In this document: piece after piece, positions 26,097-35,271 of the stretch
Layout of the letters: every line of letters begins with the position of its first letter
Position numbering within the stretch: the stretch's first letter is position 1
Assembly: GCA_934168245.1 (NCBI GenBank)
Contig: CAKPMY010000001.1
Coordinates: 186,001-250,000, forward strand
DNA length: 64,000 nucleotides
Direction of reading: 5' to 3'
DNA from: an uncultured Bacilli bacterium
GTDB taxonomy: Bacteria; Bacillota_I; Bacilli_A; RF39; UBA660
Made by a program: the position numbers and the translations under genes
Notes under the pieces: model-generated
Seen by the model: the letters and a program-made list of their open reading frames with translations, nothing else
What the model was told of the DNA's origin: nothing
The model's database searches: none

Positions 26097-27278
26097 CTAT
26101 CTATTAATTAAATTATACGTATCTTTAGCAATCATTAACTCCTCATCTGTTGGAATTACATATACTAAAATCTTAGAATCTTTAGTACTAAGTTTTACTT
26201 CTTCCCCAACTGTTTCATTAGCCTCATCTGAAATTTTAACTCCTAAACATTCTAATTTATCTAAAATTTCTTTTCTAATTACTTTATTATTTTCTCCAAC
26301 TCCAGCCGTTAAAGCAATCATATCTACTCCACCTAGTAATACATAGTATTGAGCAATATAATCAACTATTCTTCTAACATACTTCTCTTTAGCAACTAAA
26401 GCCTTATGATCACCTTCATCGCATCTAGCAAGTATATCTCTCATATCATTACTAAATTCACTCATACCATAAAGACCTGATTTCTTATTCAAATCTTCTA
26501 TAACCTCTGAAGCATTCTTACCTTCTTTTTCCATTATATAAGGAATAATAGAAGGATCAACATCTCCAGATCTAGTTCCCATCATTATACCTGCTAAAGG
26601 AGTAAACCCCATCGAAGTATCAACACATTTACCATCCTTAATAGCACAAATAGAACCACCATTACCAATATGACAACTAATTAATTTATAATTATCACGT
26701 CCAAGTAATTTCTTAGCCTCTCTTGCTATATACTTATGACTTGTCCCATGAAAACCATACTTTCTCAACCCATAATCCTTATACCAAGCATAAGGAACAG
26801 GATACAAATAAGAAACCTCATCCATACTTTGATGATAAGCCGTATCAAAAACTGCTACTTGTACCACTTCTGGCAAAACTTTTTCAAAAGCCTCTATCCC
26901 AAGTAAATTAGCCGGATTATGTAAAGGAGCCATATCCTTTACTTCTCTTAACTTCTCTAAAACACTATCATTAATTATTGTAGATTTATCAAAATAATCT
27001 TTTCCATGTGCAACTCTATGTCCAATACCATTAATCTCTTCCAAAGACTTAATTATATCTAAACTAATTAATCTATCTATTAAAATATTAACCGCATCTA
27101 CATGATTATTTAACTCTACTTCTTGAACAATTTTCTCGCCATTAAACTTAATCGTAAAAGTACTTCCTTCTATTCCAATACGTTCAAACACCCCAGATGC
27201 AAGTACATTATTATTCGCCATATCAAACAGCGAAAACTTTAAGGAACTACTTCCAGCATTGACAGATAAGACTTTCAT
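26097..27278 (-). CDS. ackA: Acetate kinase
   Basis: AckA interconverts acetyl phosphate plus ADP with acetate plus ATP, a main route of ATP gain in fermenters. The 393-residue protein shows VLSVNAGSSSLKFSLFDM at the start, YGFHGTSHKYIARE, IGNGGSICAIKDG, TRSGDVDPSI and the GVGENN motif. Length and motifs are standard. AGAGG lies 9 nt before the ATG. No pta gene is in the window. It heads the ackA-nrnA-engB unit; an intact terminator separates it from the SASP gene upstream. Confidence 0.97.
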   Translation of the reverse strand: MKVLSVNAGSSSLKFSLFDMANNNVLASGVFERIGIEGSTFTIKFNGEKIVQEVELNNHVDAVNILIDRLISLDIIKSLEEINGIGHRVAHGKDYFDKSTIINDSVLEKLREVKDMAPLHNPANLLGIEAFEKVLPEVVQVAVFDTAYHQSMDEVSYLYPVPYAWYKDYGLRKYGFHGTSHKYIAREAKKLLGRDNYKLISCHIGNGGSICAIKDGKCVDTSMGFTPLAGIMMGTRSGDVDPSIIPYIMEKEGKNASEVIEDLNKKSGLYGMSEFSNDMRDILARCDEGDHKALVAKEKYVRRIVDYIAQYYVLLGGVDMIALTAGVGENNKVIRKEILDKLECLGVKISDEANETVGEEVKLSTKDSKILVYVIPTDEELMIAKDTYNLINR

Positions 27279-27362
27279 GTATTAAAACCTCTTTTCTAAA
27301 CCTACTAATATTATACTACACCAAACTAAATATTCAAAGAAAAAAACAAAAGACCCCAACAC

Positions 27363-27389
27363 AAAAGATAGACCATAGGCCTATCTTTT
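27363..27389 (-). terminator. Terminator of the SASP gene
   Basis: A 9-bp stem (AAAAGATAG with CTATCTTTT) plus an inner CC-GG pair, 19 bp after the stop codon. Confidence 0.8.
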
Positions 27390-27407
27390 AAGCTATAAAG
27401 TATTTAC

Positions 27408-27620
27408 TTATTTATTTGTGTTATAGCTTCCACTAACTTGGTTTAATCCATTTTGTACTAAACGTCTTGTGATTTCACCACCAACTGAACCATTTGCACG
27501 GCTAGTAGCATCAGCACCTAGGTTTACACCAAATTCGTTAGCTATTTCATATTTCATTTTATCAATAGCTTGTTTAGCACCTGGAACTCTCATTTTCATT
27601 GAAGAATTCTTTGTATTCAT
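27408..27620 (-). CDS. Small acid-soluble spore protein, alpha/beta type
   Basis: Alpha/beta SASPs coat and protect DNA in dormant spores and feed amino acids to the germinating cell. The 70-residue protein carries the family core: AKQAIDKMKYEIANEFGV, which holds the GPR protease site, then LGADATSRANGSVGGEITRRLV. The N-terminus is lysine-rich and the C-terminus NQVSGSYNTNK is variable, as usual. AGGAGGTG stands 8 nt before the ATG. It is monocistronic with its own terminator. No convincing sigma-G promoter could be fixed by eye. Confidence 0.96.
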   Translation of the reverse strand: MNTKNSSMKMRVPGAKQAIDKMKYEIANEFGVNLGADATSRANGSVGGEITRRLVQNGLNQVSGSYNTNK

Positions 27621-27690
27621 TTATTTCACCTCCTGTACACTAATAGGTTGTGAAATTTTTTACAAATAATACATTTTTTTCATTGGAAAA

Positions 27691-28878
27691 TTATAACAAT
27701 TTTTCAAACTCTTCATCTACACTATCATCTACTTTAATAGTATTGATATTATTAAGTGCCTCTTCAATCATAGTCTCGTAATCAAACTTATTCTCTTCTT
27801 TTATTGCCACATCCATTCTAGGATTAATAACTGGATGTGCTGGTACAAATACTGTACAACAATCTTCAAATGGTAAAATACTAGTTTCATATGTATCTAT
27901 TTTTCTAGCAATATCTATTATCTCTAATTTATCTAAACAAGCAACTGGTCTAATAACAGGTACATTAGTAACACTATTAATTACTGACATACTTACTAAT
28001 GTCTGACTAGCAACCTGTCCTACACTCTCACCATTAATTATTACATAACCATCATGACTCTTAACGATTCTCTCCATTATACGATACATCATTCTACGCA
28101 TAATAGTAATACAATAATCACTTCTACAATTTTTATAAATTGCTTCTTGAATAGGTGTAAAATTAACAACATGTAAATTAATATGATTAGTATAAGCCGT
28201 TAATTTTTTAGTTAATTCAATAACTTTATTTCTAGCCTCTAAACTAGTATGTGGAATAGCCTCAAAATAAACAGCTTCTAATTTTATACCTCTCTTCATT
28301 GCTAAATATCCTGCAACTGGTGAATCAATTCCTCCTGATAACATTAACATTCCCTTAGGTTGAGTCCCAACTGGATATCCACCTGCTCCATGATAACTAT
28401 TAAGATATATATATGAATGTCCTTCTCTAATTTCAACTTGTACTAAAACTTCTGGTTTATGTACATCAACTTTAATATTATCAATATTTGTTAAAATAAA
28501 ACCACCAAGATTTCTACTAAATTCCATACTATCCTGTGGAAAACTCTTATAACTTCTCTTAGTTTCCACTTTAAAAGTTGAAAAATTAATATTTTTTAAA
28601 ATATCCACAGTCTTATTACAAATATCATCACTATTAGTATCAACTATATAAGCAATATGATACATATGTATCCCAAAAATTTTATCAATAATTTTTTTAA
28701 TATCTTCTAATTCACTATCTTTAAACTCTATATACATTCTTGCTCTATCTTTACTAATTTTAACATCATACTTACTAAGTTTATTTTTAACATTATTATA
28801 TAAAGTATTAATAAAGAAATTTCTATTAGCCTTCTTAGTACTAAGTTCTCCATACTTAATTAAAATTACACGATCCAT
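27691..28878 (-). CDS. thiI: tRNA 4-thiouridine synthase ThiI
   Basis: ThiI adenylates U8 of tRNA and transfers sulfur to make 4-thiouridine; it also supplies sulfur for thiazole synthesis in some bacteria. The 395-residue protein has an N-terminal NFLD-THUMP region to about residue 165 and the PP-loop LMLSGGIDSPVAGYLAMKRG near residue 182, and ends without a rhodanese domain, as in Bacilli. FEDCCTVFVPAHP is the expected late motif. I start it at MDRVILIKYGELS, 4 nt after GGTGAT. The cysteine desulfurase (nifZ) that lies between ezrA and thiI in Bacillus is absent here. Confidence 0.93.
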   Translation of the reverse strand: MDRVILIKYGELSTKKANRNFFINTLYNNVKNKLSKYDVKISKDRARMYIEFKDSELEDIKKIIDKIFGIHMYHIAYIVDTNSDDICNKTVDILKNINFSTFKVETKRSYKSFPQDSMEFSRNLGGFILTNIDNIKVDVHKPEVLVQVEIREGHSYIYLNSYHGAGGYPVGTQPKGMLMLSGGIDSPVAGYLAMKRGIKLEAVYFEAIPHTSLEARNKVIELTKKLTAYTNHINLHVVNFTPIQEAIYKNCRSDYCITIMRRMMYRIMERIVKSHDGYVIINGESVGQVASQTLVSMSVINSVTNVPVIRPVACLDKLEIIDIARKIDTYETSILPFEDCCTVFVPAHPVINPRMDVAIKEENKFDYETMIEEALNNINTIKVDDSVDEEFEKLL

Positions 28879-28914
28879 TTCCATCACCAGCGCTATTTTA
28901 CCACAAAAACCCAT

Positions 28915-28957
28915 AAAAAAACAAGAACTAAGTCCATAACCAGTTCTTATTCTTGTT
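28915..28957 (-). terminator. Terminator of ezrA
   Basis: Nested stems AAGAACT/AGTTCTT and AAAACAAGAA/TTCTTGTTTT followed by a U run on the minus strand, just after the ezrA stop. Confidence 0.7.
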
Positions 28958-28958
28958 T

Positions 28959-30668
28959 TTAATATCCCTCATTATTAAATAATTTTTTAGTTATATCTTC
29001 ATCTACTAAAGATATCGTTCTAATTGCTAAATCCAAAGACTTTTTATAGTCTCCAGCAAAGAACTTTCCTCTAGCATCATTAAGTCCAGCATCAACTTCA
29101 TCATAATCTCTATATCTATTACCATACACGATAGCAATCTCTGCACATTGTGCCATTCTAACCATTTCATTAGTCGTATTATAAAGTTTTAAAACTAAGT
29201 CTCTTGCTGTATCAACTCTTGTATTTAATACATTAATAACTATTGGTTTTTTATCCAGTTCTTTTTTAACTTCTTCTATTGCCTCATTTGCTTCTGCTAA
29301 TTGTACAAAATAATTATCTGTAATAACTGGCAACTTATAAGTTCTCATCTTATTTTTACATTGTTTTAAGAACTCTTGAATCTCTTTTAATTGTTCTCTA
29401 GCTCTTACTTCATCATCATACATATTACCAAGAGATTTTAAAGATCTATCTAACTCTTCTTCCATATTACTTAATCTAATAGTTAATTCTTCTATCTCTT
29501 TATTAAGCATCGTATATGGAGAACTTTTAGCCGCAACCTTAGACAATAATTTTTTATAGTCATCATTAATAACTACTAAACTCTTATTAACATTATGTAT
29601 AATTTCTACATCTTCATCATTTAAGTCATATAATTTTTTAATATCATCAAGTTGTTCATAAACATCACAAACTAATTTGTTAGTCTTCTCTATCTTCTTT
29701 GCAAAGTCATTTTCAACTTCTTCATAAACTTTTCTTGCTAATCTTTCTTTTTCAAAATCAATAAATAATGAATCTAAGTACTCTAACATAGTCTTTAAAT
29801 CAAACATGCATCCTTCTAGATTTAAAACATTAACTTTGTCTAAAATACCTTCAACATTTTTATTAATTTCATCTAAGTTATACTCAATATTTAAGTAATC
29901 AAGTGGAAAACCTAACTCAATCATCTCATCATAATTTTCTTTTACTTCTTTTACTCTCTTCGGAATAATTTGATTTGCCATAAGTAAAACATCTGGTACT
30001 TCTTTTACAATAATCTCTATATGTTCAATCATTGTATCAAGTGCTTTAACTATATGTACAACTTCTGCATAATCATTATCATCCATTACTTTTTCAAAAT
30101 CTAAAAATCTTCTCTCTATATTCTCTAGTTGTAAAGATATAGGTTCTTGCATTTGTTCATACAAATTCTTATGATCTTGAAAGTCTTTATTAAGTTCTCT
30201 ATACTTAGTCTTTAACTTTGTAACAATCGCTCTATACTTTTCTTCACTCAAAGTAATATCTTTAATCTCTTCCAATAAATGATCTGCTGCTTCTCTTACT
30301 TTATAAATCTCCATTTCTATTTTAGCCATAGAATATCCACAAGACTTATAATCTCTTTTATCTATATAAATATCTAAATCAATCAACATATCATCAATTA
30401 AAGTCAATCTATTTTCTTTTATAAAAACAAACTCATCTTGCCATTTGTTATATTTCTCTTCCATTTTATCATTCTTGATAATTGGTTCAACTTTAGACAA
30501 TTCTAAAAGTACTGGTGTACTAGCAACTATATTTCTCTGCTTTTCTAATTCTTTTATCTTATCTCGATAATATTTCATTTCAAATTGTCTAATAAAGTGA
30601 AGAATAACAATAACAATAACTAGCGCAATAACAACAGCCGAACCGATAATTAAATATTGCCCATCCAT
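28959..30668 (-). CDS. ezrA: Septation ring regulator EzrA
   Basis: EzrA is a membrane-anchored spectrin-like protein that prevents extra FtsZ rings and recruits PBPs to the septum. The 569-residue protein (usual length) has one N-terminal helix (YLIIGSAVVIALVIVIVILHF) and then long predicted coiled coils. The C-terminal region contains a patch like the QNR motif: CAEIAIVYGNRYRDYDEV. I start it at MDGQYLIIG, which has GAGGTGAGG before it; the ORF extends to 30719 without a ribosome site. It pairs with GpsB and the class A PBP encoded elsewhere in the window. Confidence 0.92.
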   Translation of the reverse strand: MDGQYLIIGSAVVIALVIVIVILHFIRQFEMKYYRDKIKELEKQRNIVASTPVLLELSKVEPIIKNDKMEEKYNKWQDEFVFIKENRLTLIDDMLIDLDIYIDKRDYKSCGYSMAKIEMEIYKVREAADHLLEEIKDITLSEEKYRAIVTKLKTKYRELNKDFQDHKNLYEQMQEPISLQLENIERRFLDFEKVMDDNDYAEVVHIVKALDTMIEHIEIIVKEVPDVLLMANQIIPKRVKEVKENYDEMIELGFPLDYLNIEYNLDEINKNVEGILDKVNVLNLEGCMFDLKTMLEYLDSLFIDFEKERLARKVYEEVENDFAKKIEKTNKLVCDVYEQLDDIKKLYDLNDEDVEIIHNVNKSLVVINDDYKKLLSKVAAKSSPYTMLNKEIEELTIRLSNMEEELDRSLKSLGNMYDDEVRAREQLKEIQEFLKQCKNKMRTYKLPVITDNYFVQLAEANEAIEEVKKELDKKPIVINVLNTRVDTARDLVLKLYNTTNEMVRMAQCAEIAIVYGNRYRDYDEVDAGLNDARGKFFAGDYKKSLDLAIRTISLVDEDITKKLFNNEGY

Positions 30669-30765
30669 ATCCTCACCTCTATCATAGTATAAGTCCATTT
30701 TAACACAATAATGTGTCATTTTTCTACATTTTTATTAAATTTTATTCACCTAGTTCTAAAATTCC

Positions 30766-30794
30766 TTGACATACCAACATATTTACCCTATAAT
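30766..30794 (+). promoter_or_regulatory. Consensus sigma-A promoter of rpsD
   Basis: TTGACA (30766-30771), exactly 17 bp, TATAAT (30789-30794): a perfect consensus promoter, fitting a ribosomal protein gene. Confidence 0.93.
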
Positions 30795-30800
30795 TATAAA

Positions 30801-30958
30801 TGCAAATTAACTTGAAACAGCAGATTTAGAATATTTTAAAGTGTTTTTCATACAGTGTTTAGTAACTATTGCTGTTTATGCGAAAAAGCGAAAAACTCCC
30901 TAAGGTATGACTAAATCATTTCAGTAACTTGCAAAAATTAAAGAAAGGAGAATTAATT
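30801..30958 (+). promoter_or_regulatory. Structured 5' leader of rpsD, likely S4 autoregulatory RNA
   Basis: About 158 nt lie between the promoter and the start codon. AACAGCA near 30818 can pair with TGCTGTT near 30871, closing a long helix, and a GCGAAAAAGCG small hairpin follows. Leaders bound by ribosomal protein S4 control rpsD in Bacillus; assignment here is from position and structure only. Confidence 0.6.
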
Positions 30959-31561
30959 ATGGCAAGATATACAGGTCCTAGTTATAAACAAGCCCGTCGT
31001 GTTGGTTTCTCTATTACTGAAACTGGTAAAGAATTAGCTCGTCGTCCATATGGTCCAGGACAACATGGAAAAGATCGTAAAGGTAAATTATCTGATTACG
31101 GAACTCAATTAAAAGAAAAACAAAAAGTTCGTTTCATGTATGGATTAAATGAAAGACAATTTAGAAAGACTTTTGATGAGGCTGCTAAATTACAAGGTAT
31201 TCATGGTACTAACTTCTTAAGATTACTTGAATCTCGCTTAGATAACTTAGTTTACCGCGCTGGTTTTGCTTCTACTCGTCGTGGTGCAAGACAACTTGTT
31301 AACCATGGACACGTAACTGTTAATGGTAAGAAAGTTGATATTCCATCATACAGAGTTAAAGTTGGAGATGTTATCTCTCTTAAAGAAGATGACAAGAACT
31401 TAAAAGTTGTTGAAGATGCATTATCAAAAATTACAAAACGTGTTGATTTCATAACTTATGATGAAAATAAAAAGGAAGCAACATTTGTAAGATTACCTGA
31501 AAGAAATGAACTTAATGCTGATATTAACGAAGCATTAATCGTTGAATTCTACAACAAGTAA
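30959..31561 (+). CDS. rpsD: 30S ribosomal protein S4
   Basis: S4 nucleates assembly of the 30S body by binding 16S rRNA. The 200-residue protein begins MARYTGPSYKQARRVGFS and holds the S4 RNA-binding domain (LESRLDNLVYRAGFASTRRG, ARQLVNHGHVTVNGKKVDIP). The start is after AAAGGAG; the reading frame extends ten codons upstream with no ribosome site. A consensus promoter and long leader precede it and a strong terminator follows, so it is a one-gene unit as in Bacillus. The lack of the CXXCX-type zinc ligands marks it as the zinc-free form. Confidence 0.97.
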   Translation: MARYTGPSYKQARRVGFSITETGKELARRPYGPGQHGKDRKGKLSDYGTQLKEKQKVRFMYGLNERQFRKTFDEAAKLQGIHGTNFLRLLESRLDNLVYRAGFASTRRGARQLVNHGHVTVNGKKVDIPSYRVKVGDVISLKEDDKNLKVVEDALSKITKRVDFITYDENKKEATFVRLPERNELNADINEALIVEFYNK

Positions 31562-31568
31562 AAAAATT

Positions 31569-31596
31569 AAGAACACTTTCAAAAAGTGTTCTTTTT
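31569..31596. terminator. Bidirectional terminator after rpsD
   Basis: An 11-bp stem (31569-31579 with 31583-31593), loop of three, T run. It also serves the convergent phosphatase gene. Confidence 0.88.
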
Positions 31597-31598
31597 AT

Positions 31599-32153
31599 TT
31601 ATAATTTAATATTCTCTTCATCTACATCAATTGTTTCACAGTAACAATTAACTACATTAATATCTCTCAAGTTACCATTCAAGTCACTATTTTTTAATAT
31701 ATGATGCATCGCTCTAACTGGAGCCCCGTGAGATACAATTAGAATATCCTTACCAGGATGTTTTTTTATTATGTATCGCAAAAAATCTCGACATCTTTCA
31801 AAAATATCTTGGACCTTTTCAACTCCATTAGCATCATAATTAAGATTATAGTCCCAAAACTTAACAACCTCATACTTATCCCGTGTTTTACCTTCCAATT
31901 CCCCCATATCACGTTCAATTAATCGTTTATCAGGAATCATCTCCACTCTATCCCCTATAAGTATCATAGCCGTCTCTACAGTTCTAACTAATGGAGACAT
32001 GTAACAATAATCAAAATGTTCATCACCAAGTCTCATTCTAAGATCACGACATTGTCTTCTACCTGTATCATTTAATAAATTATTAGATAATCCTTGTATC
32101 TTTCCTTCTTTATTAAAATCAGTCTCTCCATGTCTAACCAATGTAATTTTCAT
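31599..32153 (-). CDS. Histidine phosphatase family protein (phosphoglycerate mutase-like)
   Basis: A 184-residue soluble enzyme of the branch 1 histidine phosphatases. The phosphohistidine motif LVRHGETDFN is at the start, with LNDTGRRQC, the R in SPLVRTVETA, an acid residue in IERDMGELEG and the second histidine in VSHGAPVRAM. The substrate cannot be told from sequence; cobalamin, sugar-phosphate and general phosphatases share this form. Its ATG overlaps the stop codon of the upstream gene (TAATG), so they are translationally coupled. Confidence 0.88.
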   Translation of the reverse strand: MKITLVRHGETDFNKEGKIQGLSNNLLNDTGRRQCRDLRMRLGDEHFDYCYMSPLVRTVETAMILIGDRVEMIPDKRLIERDMGELEGKTRDKYEVVKFWDYNLNYDANGVEKVQDIFERCRDFLRYIIKKHPGKDILIVSHGAPVRAMHHILKNSDLNGNLRDINVVNCYCETIDVDEENIKL

Positions 32154-33364
32154 TATTGAACCTCCAATATCTTTAAAGCATCACTATAAACAATAAATTT
32201 ACCTAAATAACTACCATCCTCATAAGAACAATATCCAACTACTAAATAATTATCCCCTACTAATAAAACATCCGTAAAATGATCATCAGCCTGTTCTCCA
32301 TAATTATCCACTTTAATACTAGTTAAATCACTCTTATACTTACCAATTATTCCATTATATAAAATAGACGTATCACTAGTATCAGAACTAACTTTATTAC
32401 CAACAACTAATAAATTATTATTCTTATCTTTAATTACTCTATTAAATCTCTCAATACCTGAATCATCATAACTAACTTCACTTACATAATTACAATCAAA
32501 ATCATACTTAACTAAAAGTGCATCTACAATCGAATTATTCTTCTGATCAACACTCTTCTTAGCCCCAGATACAACTATGCCATCGTCTAAAACAACCATA
32601 CTAGTAAATCCCAAACTATCCGTATATTCATATCCAGAAGTCTTAACCAATTTTCCATCCATATCATATTTATTAAGAAGACCAATTCTAGAAGAATCTC
32701 TACCAGTTACATAAATATATCCATCATAAACAACGACATCATTATATATCGCCGCCTTATTACCTCCATAATTACTTCTCCAAACAATATTACCAACTTT
32801 ATCTAACTTAACTAAATAAGCCCCACCTTTTTCAGATAATCCTAAAGTCATATTATTATATACACTTTGTCCAACTACTAAATATCCATCATCCAATACT
32901 TCTACGCCTACAAATTTAGAATCATCCAAAACTTTAAAACTCTTATCAAATACAACTTTTCCATTCTTATCATATTTAACAAATAAAGCCTCTCTACTAC
33001 CCTTATCATGTTCTTCTTCAGTTGCCTCATAACTACCAACCGCAATATAATCAGTATCATCTATCGCTACATCAAAAAAAGCCCCATTAAAACCTTTATT
33101 ATATAAAGCCTCAAAAACCCTCTCTTTCTTAACATTATACTTCGTAATCTTAGCCTTTTCATAATGCATATCATTATTATTATTACTACCTACAGTGATA
33201 TAATCATTATTTTTATTAGTCTCAACTGCATTTATTCCATCAAAATATATCGACTTCTTCTCTCTAAAAAAACTAACATAAGTCAAATATAAAATTTCCA
33301 CAAGTAAAACACAAAAACAAATAACAAATATAACTTTTAAAGTCTTTAAAATTCTTTTATCCAC
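32153..33364 (-). CDS. Membrane-anchored beta-propeller-like repeat protein
   Basis: A 403-residue protein of unknown function. One N-terminal helix (TLKVIFVICFCVLLVEILYLTYV) anchors a long extracellular part with at least five repeats of about 50 residues, each ending near a D-G-Y-L-V-V-G type strand (VLDDGYLVVGQS, VYDGYIYVTGRDS, VLDDGIVVSGAKKS, DKNNNLLVVGNKVS, VGDNYLVVGYCS). This suggests a beta-propeller. The start is taken as GTG at 33364 because GGGTGAT lies 4 nt upstream; the longer frame lacks such a site. It follows tyrS after a hairpin and is coupled to the downstream phosphatase. Confidence 0.65.
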   Translation of the reverse strand: MDKRILKTLKVIFVICFCVLLVEILYLTYVSFFREKKSIYFDGINAVETNKNNDYITVGSNNNNDMHYEKAKITKYNVKKERVFEALYNKGFNGAFFDVAIDDTDYIAVGSYEATEEEHDKGSREALFVKYDKNGKVVFDKSFKVLDDSKFVGVEVLDDGYLVVGQSVYNNMTLGLSEKGGAYLVKLDKVGNIVWRSNYGGNKAAIYNDVVVYDGYIYVTGRDSSRIGLLNKYDMDGKLVKTSGYEYTDSLGFTSMVVLDDGIVVSGAKKSVDQKNNSIVDALLVKYDFDCNYVSEVSYDDSGIERFNRVIKDKNNNLLVVGNKVSSDTSDTSILYNGIIGKYKSDLTSIKVDNYGEQADDHFTDVLLVGDNYLVVGYCSYEDGSYLGKFIVYSDALKILEVQ

Positions 33365-33420
33365 ATATATCACCCAACCTAATACCATAATAACAAAAAC
33401 AAAATATTTTTTCCACAAGT

Positions 33421-33452
33421 AAAAAGAAAATATAACTAATTTATATTTTCTT
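33421..33452 (-). terminator. Terminator of tyrS
   Basis: A 12-bp A+T-rich stem (33424-33435 with 33441-33452), loop CTAAT, and a U run on the minus strand. Confidence 0.65.
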
Positions 33453-33466
33453 CATTGTAAATTTAC

Positions 33467-34693
33467 TTATTCAAATACACCAATGTAGTAATTCTTCTTA
33501 CCACGACGAATTATAATAAACTTACCATCGATACAAACATCTTTAGTAACCATAAATCCTACATCAGTAATCTTTTCATCATTTACTGTAATTGATCCAT
33601 TAGTAATAAATTCCCTTGCTTCTCTCTTACTAGAACAAATCTCATTATTAACTAATACATCTACTAATAATGTATCTTCACTAACTTTAAATGGATCAAT
33701 TCCATTAAAGGCATCTTTAATTTGATGAGCAGTCAAATCACGTACTTTTCCATTAAATAATGCTTCTGTAATTTTAACAGCCTCTTCATATGCTTCATGT
33801 CCATGTACAAATGTAATTACTTCTTCTGCTAATTTTTTATGAGCCTCTCTTAAATGTGGATTTTCTTTATTCTTAGCTTCTAATTCTTCAATTTCCTCTT
33901 TTGATAAGAATGTTAAGAATTTTAAGTAATCAATAACTTTTTCATCTTCAACATTTACAAAGAATTGGTACATCTCATATGGAGAAGTTTTTTCTCTATC
34001 TAACCAAATTGCTTTACCGTTAGTTTTACCAAACTTAGTACCATCTTTCTTAGTTAATAATGGCATTGTAAAACCATAAGCCTCTTTACCAAGTTTTTTA
34101 CGTATTAAGTCGATACCGGCTGTTATATTACCCCATTGGTCTTGTCCAGCAACTTGCATTTCACAGTTCATATTTTCATATAACCAACAGAAGTCTAATG
34201 CTTGCATAATCATGTAAGAAAATTCTGTATAAGTAATACCCGTTTCAAGTCTTCTCGCAACTGTATCTTTACCTAACATGTAATTAACATTAAAGAATTT
34301 TCCATAATCACGTAAGAAATCTATAAAGTTAAGATCTTTAGACCAATCATAGTTATTAACAACAGTAAATCCAAATAATTTTTGTGCTTGTGCTTTTAAA
34401 CATTCAAAATTATGTTGTACTTCTTCTTTTGTAATCATTGGACGTTCAGCATCTGGCTTTGGATCACCAATAAGTCCTGTTGCTCCCCCAACTAATAAAA
34501 TTGGATTATGTCCTGCATCTTTTAATCTCTTAGAGATTAAGAATGATGAGAAATGCCCTATATGCAAACTATCTCCTGTAGGATCAGTTCCAATATAAAA
34601 TGTCATTCCCCCATTATTAAGTTTTTCCTCTAAATCTGGACTACTAATATCTTTAAGTAATCCTCTCCATTTTAATTCATCAAATATTTTCAT
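33467..34693 (-). CDS. tyrS: Tyrosyl-tRNA synthetase
   Basis: TyrS charges tRNA-Tyr. The 408-residue class I synthetase has YIGTDPTGDSLHIGHF with the HIGH motif, the tyrosine pocket (AGQDQWGNITAGIDL), the KFGKT version of KMSKS, and a C-terminal S4-like RNA-binding domain. Only two bases separate it from the CYTH gene upstream. The operon's leader is a T-box whose specifier reads UAC, so synthesis rises when tRNA-Tyr is uncharged. Confidence 0.97.
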   Translation of the reverse strand: MKIFDELKWRGLLKDISSPDLEEKLNNGGMTFYIGTDPTGDSLHIGHFSSFLISKRLKDAGHNPILLVGGATGLIGDPKPDAERPMITKEEVQHNFECLKAQAQKLFGFTVVNNYDWSKDLNFIDFLRDYGKFFNVNYMLGKDTVARRLETGITYTEFSYMIMQALDFCWLYENMNCEMQVAGQDQWGNITAGIDLIRKKLGKEAYGFTMPLLTKKDGTKFGKTNGKAIWLDREKTSPYEMYQFFVNVEDEKVIDYLKFLTFLSKEEIEELEAKNKENPHLREAHKKLAEEVITFVHGHEAYEEAVKITEALFNGKVRDLTAHQIKDAFNGIDPFKVSEDTLLVDVLVNNEICSSKREAREFITNGSITVNDEKITDVGFMVTKDVCIDGKFIIIRRGKKNYYIGVFE

Positions 34694-34695
34694 TT

Positions 34696-35256
34696 TTATT
34701 CCTCCAAACCTTCTTTCCTATTTTCTTCTAATTTTAAATCATAAGTATCTTCCAACTTATATCCATAATCTAAGAATATTCCTTCAACATCTCTAGTAGT
34801 ACTATCTTCCTTAGAAAATCCTAAAACTTCTAGAGCATTAAACACTACTTCTTCACTAGGGCCTTCTATCTCTAAATAATCTGGAAGCATAGGCCAAGAA
34901 TCAATATCAATCTCTACTCCATTAAGTAAGTATTGTCTTCTCCTATTTTCTTGATAACCTTTAGGTACATAACCTAATTCTTTTAATATTAAGTTACATC
35001 GCTCAAAGTTATCAACTTCAATTTCTAATTCTTGTGTACCATCAATTTTTGAAGATACTATATTCTTAATTGTAAGTGTAGATTTAATTCCATTAGTTCT
35101 AAGTCTAATCCATTTTCCCTCTACTTTTGGCATAAAGTCATATACATATCTCTTCTGAATAGCATCCCATTGAAAAGTCGCATTCAAACTCTCTAATTTT
35201 TTTATGACTTCATCTTTATTAATTTCTAAAACTCTAACTTCATACTCAGTATGCAA
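34696..35256 (-). CDS. CYTH domain protein
   Basis: A 186-residue protein of the CYTH (CyaB/thiamine triphosphatase) superfamily, which binds triphosphates and metal in a beta-barrel tunnel. The family's EXEXK-type motif appears degenerate at the start (EYEVRVLEI), followed by WIRLRTNG, TLTIKNI and the acid-rich QELEIEVDNFERC and LEIEGPSEE segments. Activity could be triphosphatase or, less likely, adenylate cyclase. An ATG at 35262 lies only 2 nt after GGGAG; the in-frame TTG at 35256 is better spaced. It is the first gene of the tyrosine T-box operon. Confidence 0.82.
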   Translation of the reverse strand: MHTEYEVRVLEINKDEVIKKLESLNATFQWDAIQKRYVYDFMPKVEGKWIRLRTNGIKSTLTIKNIVSSKIDGTQELEIEVDNFERCNLILKELGYVPKGYQENRRRQYLLNGVEIDIDSWPMLPDYLEIEGPSEEVVFNALEVLGFSKEDSTTRDVEGIFLDYGYKLEDTYDLKLEENRKEGLEE

Positions 35257-35271
35257 AAGCATCACTCCCTT

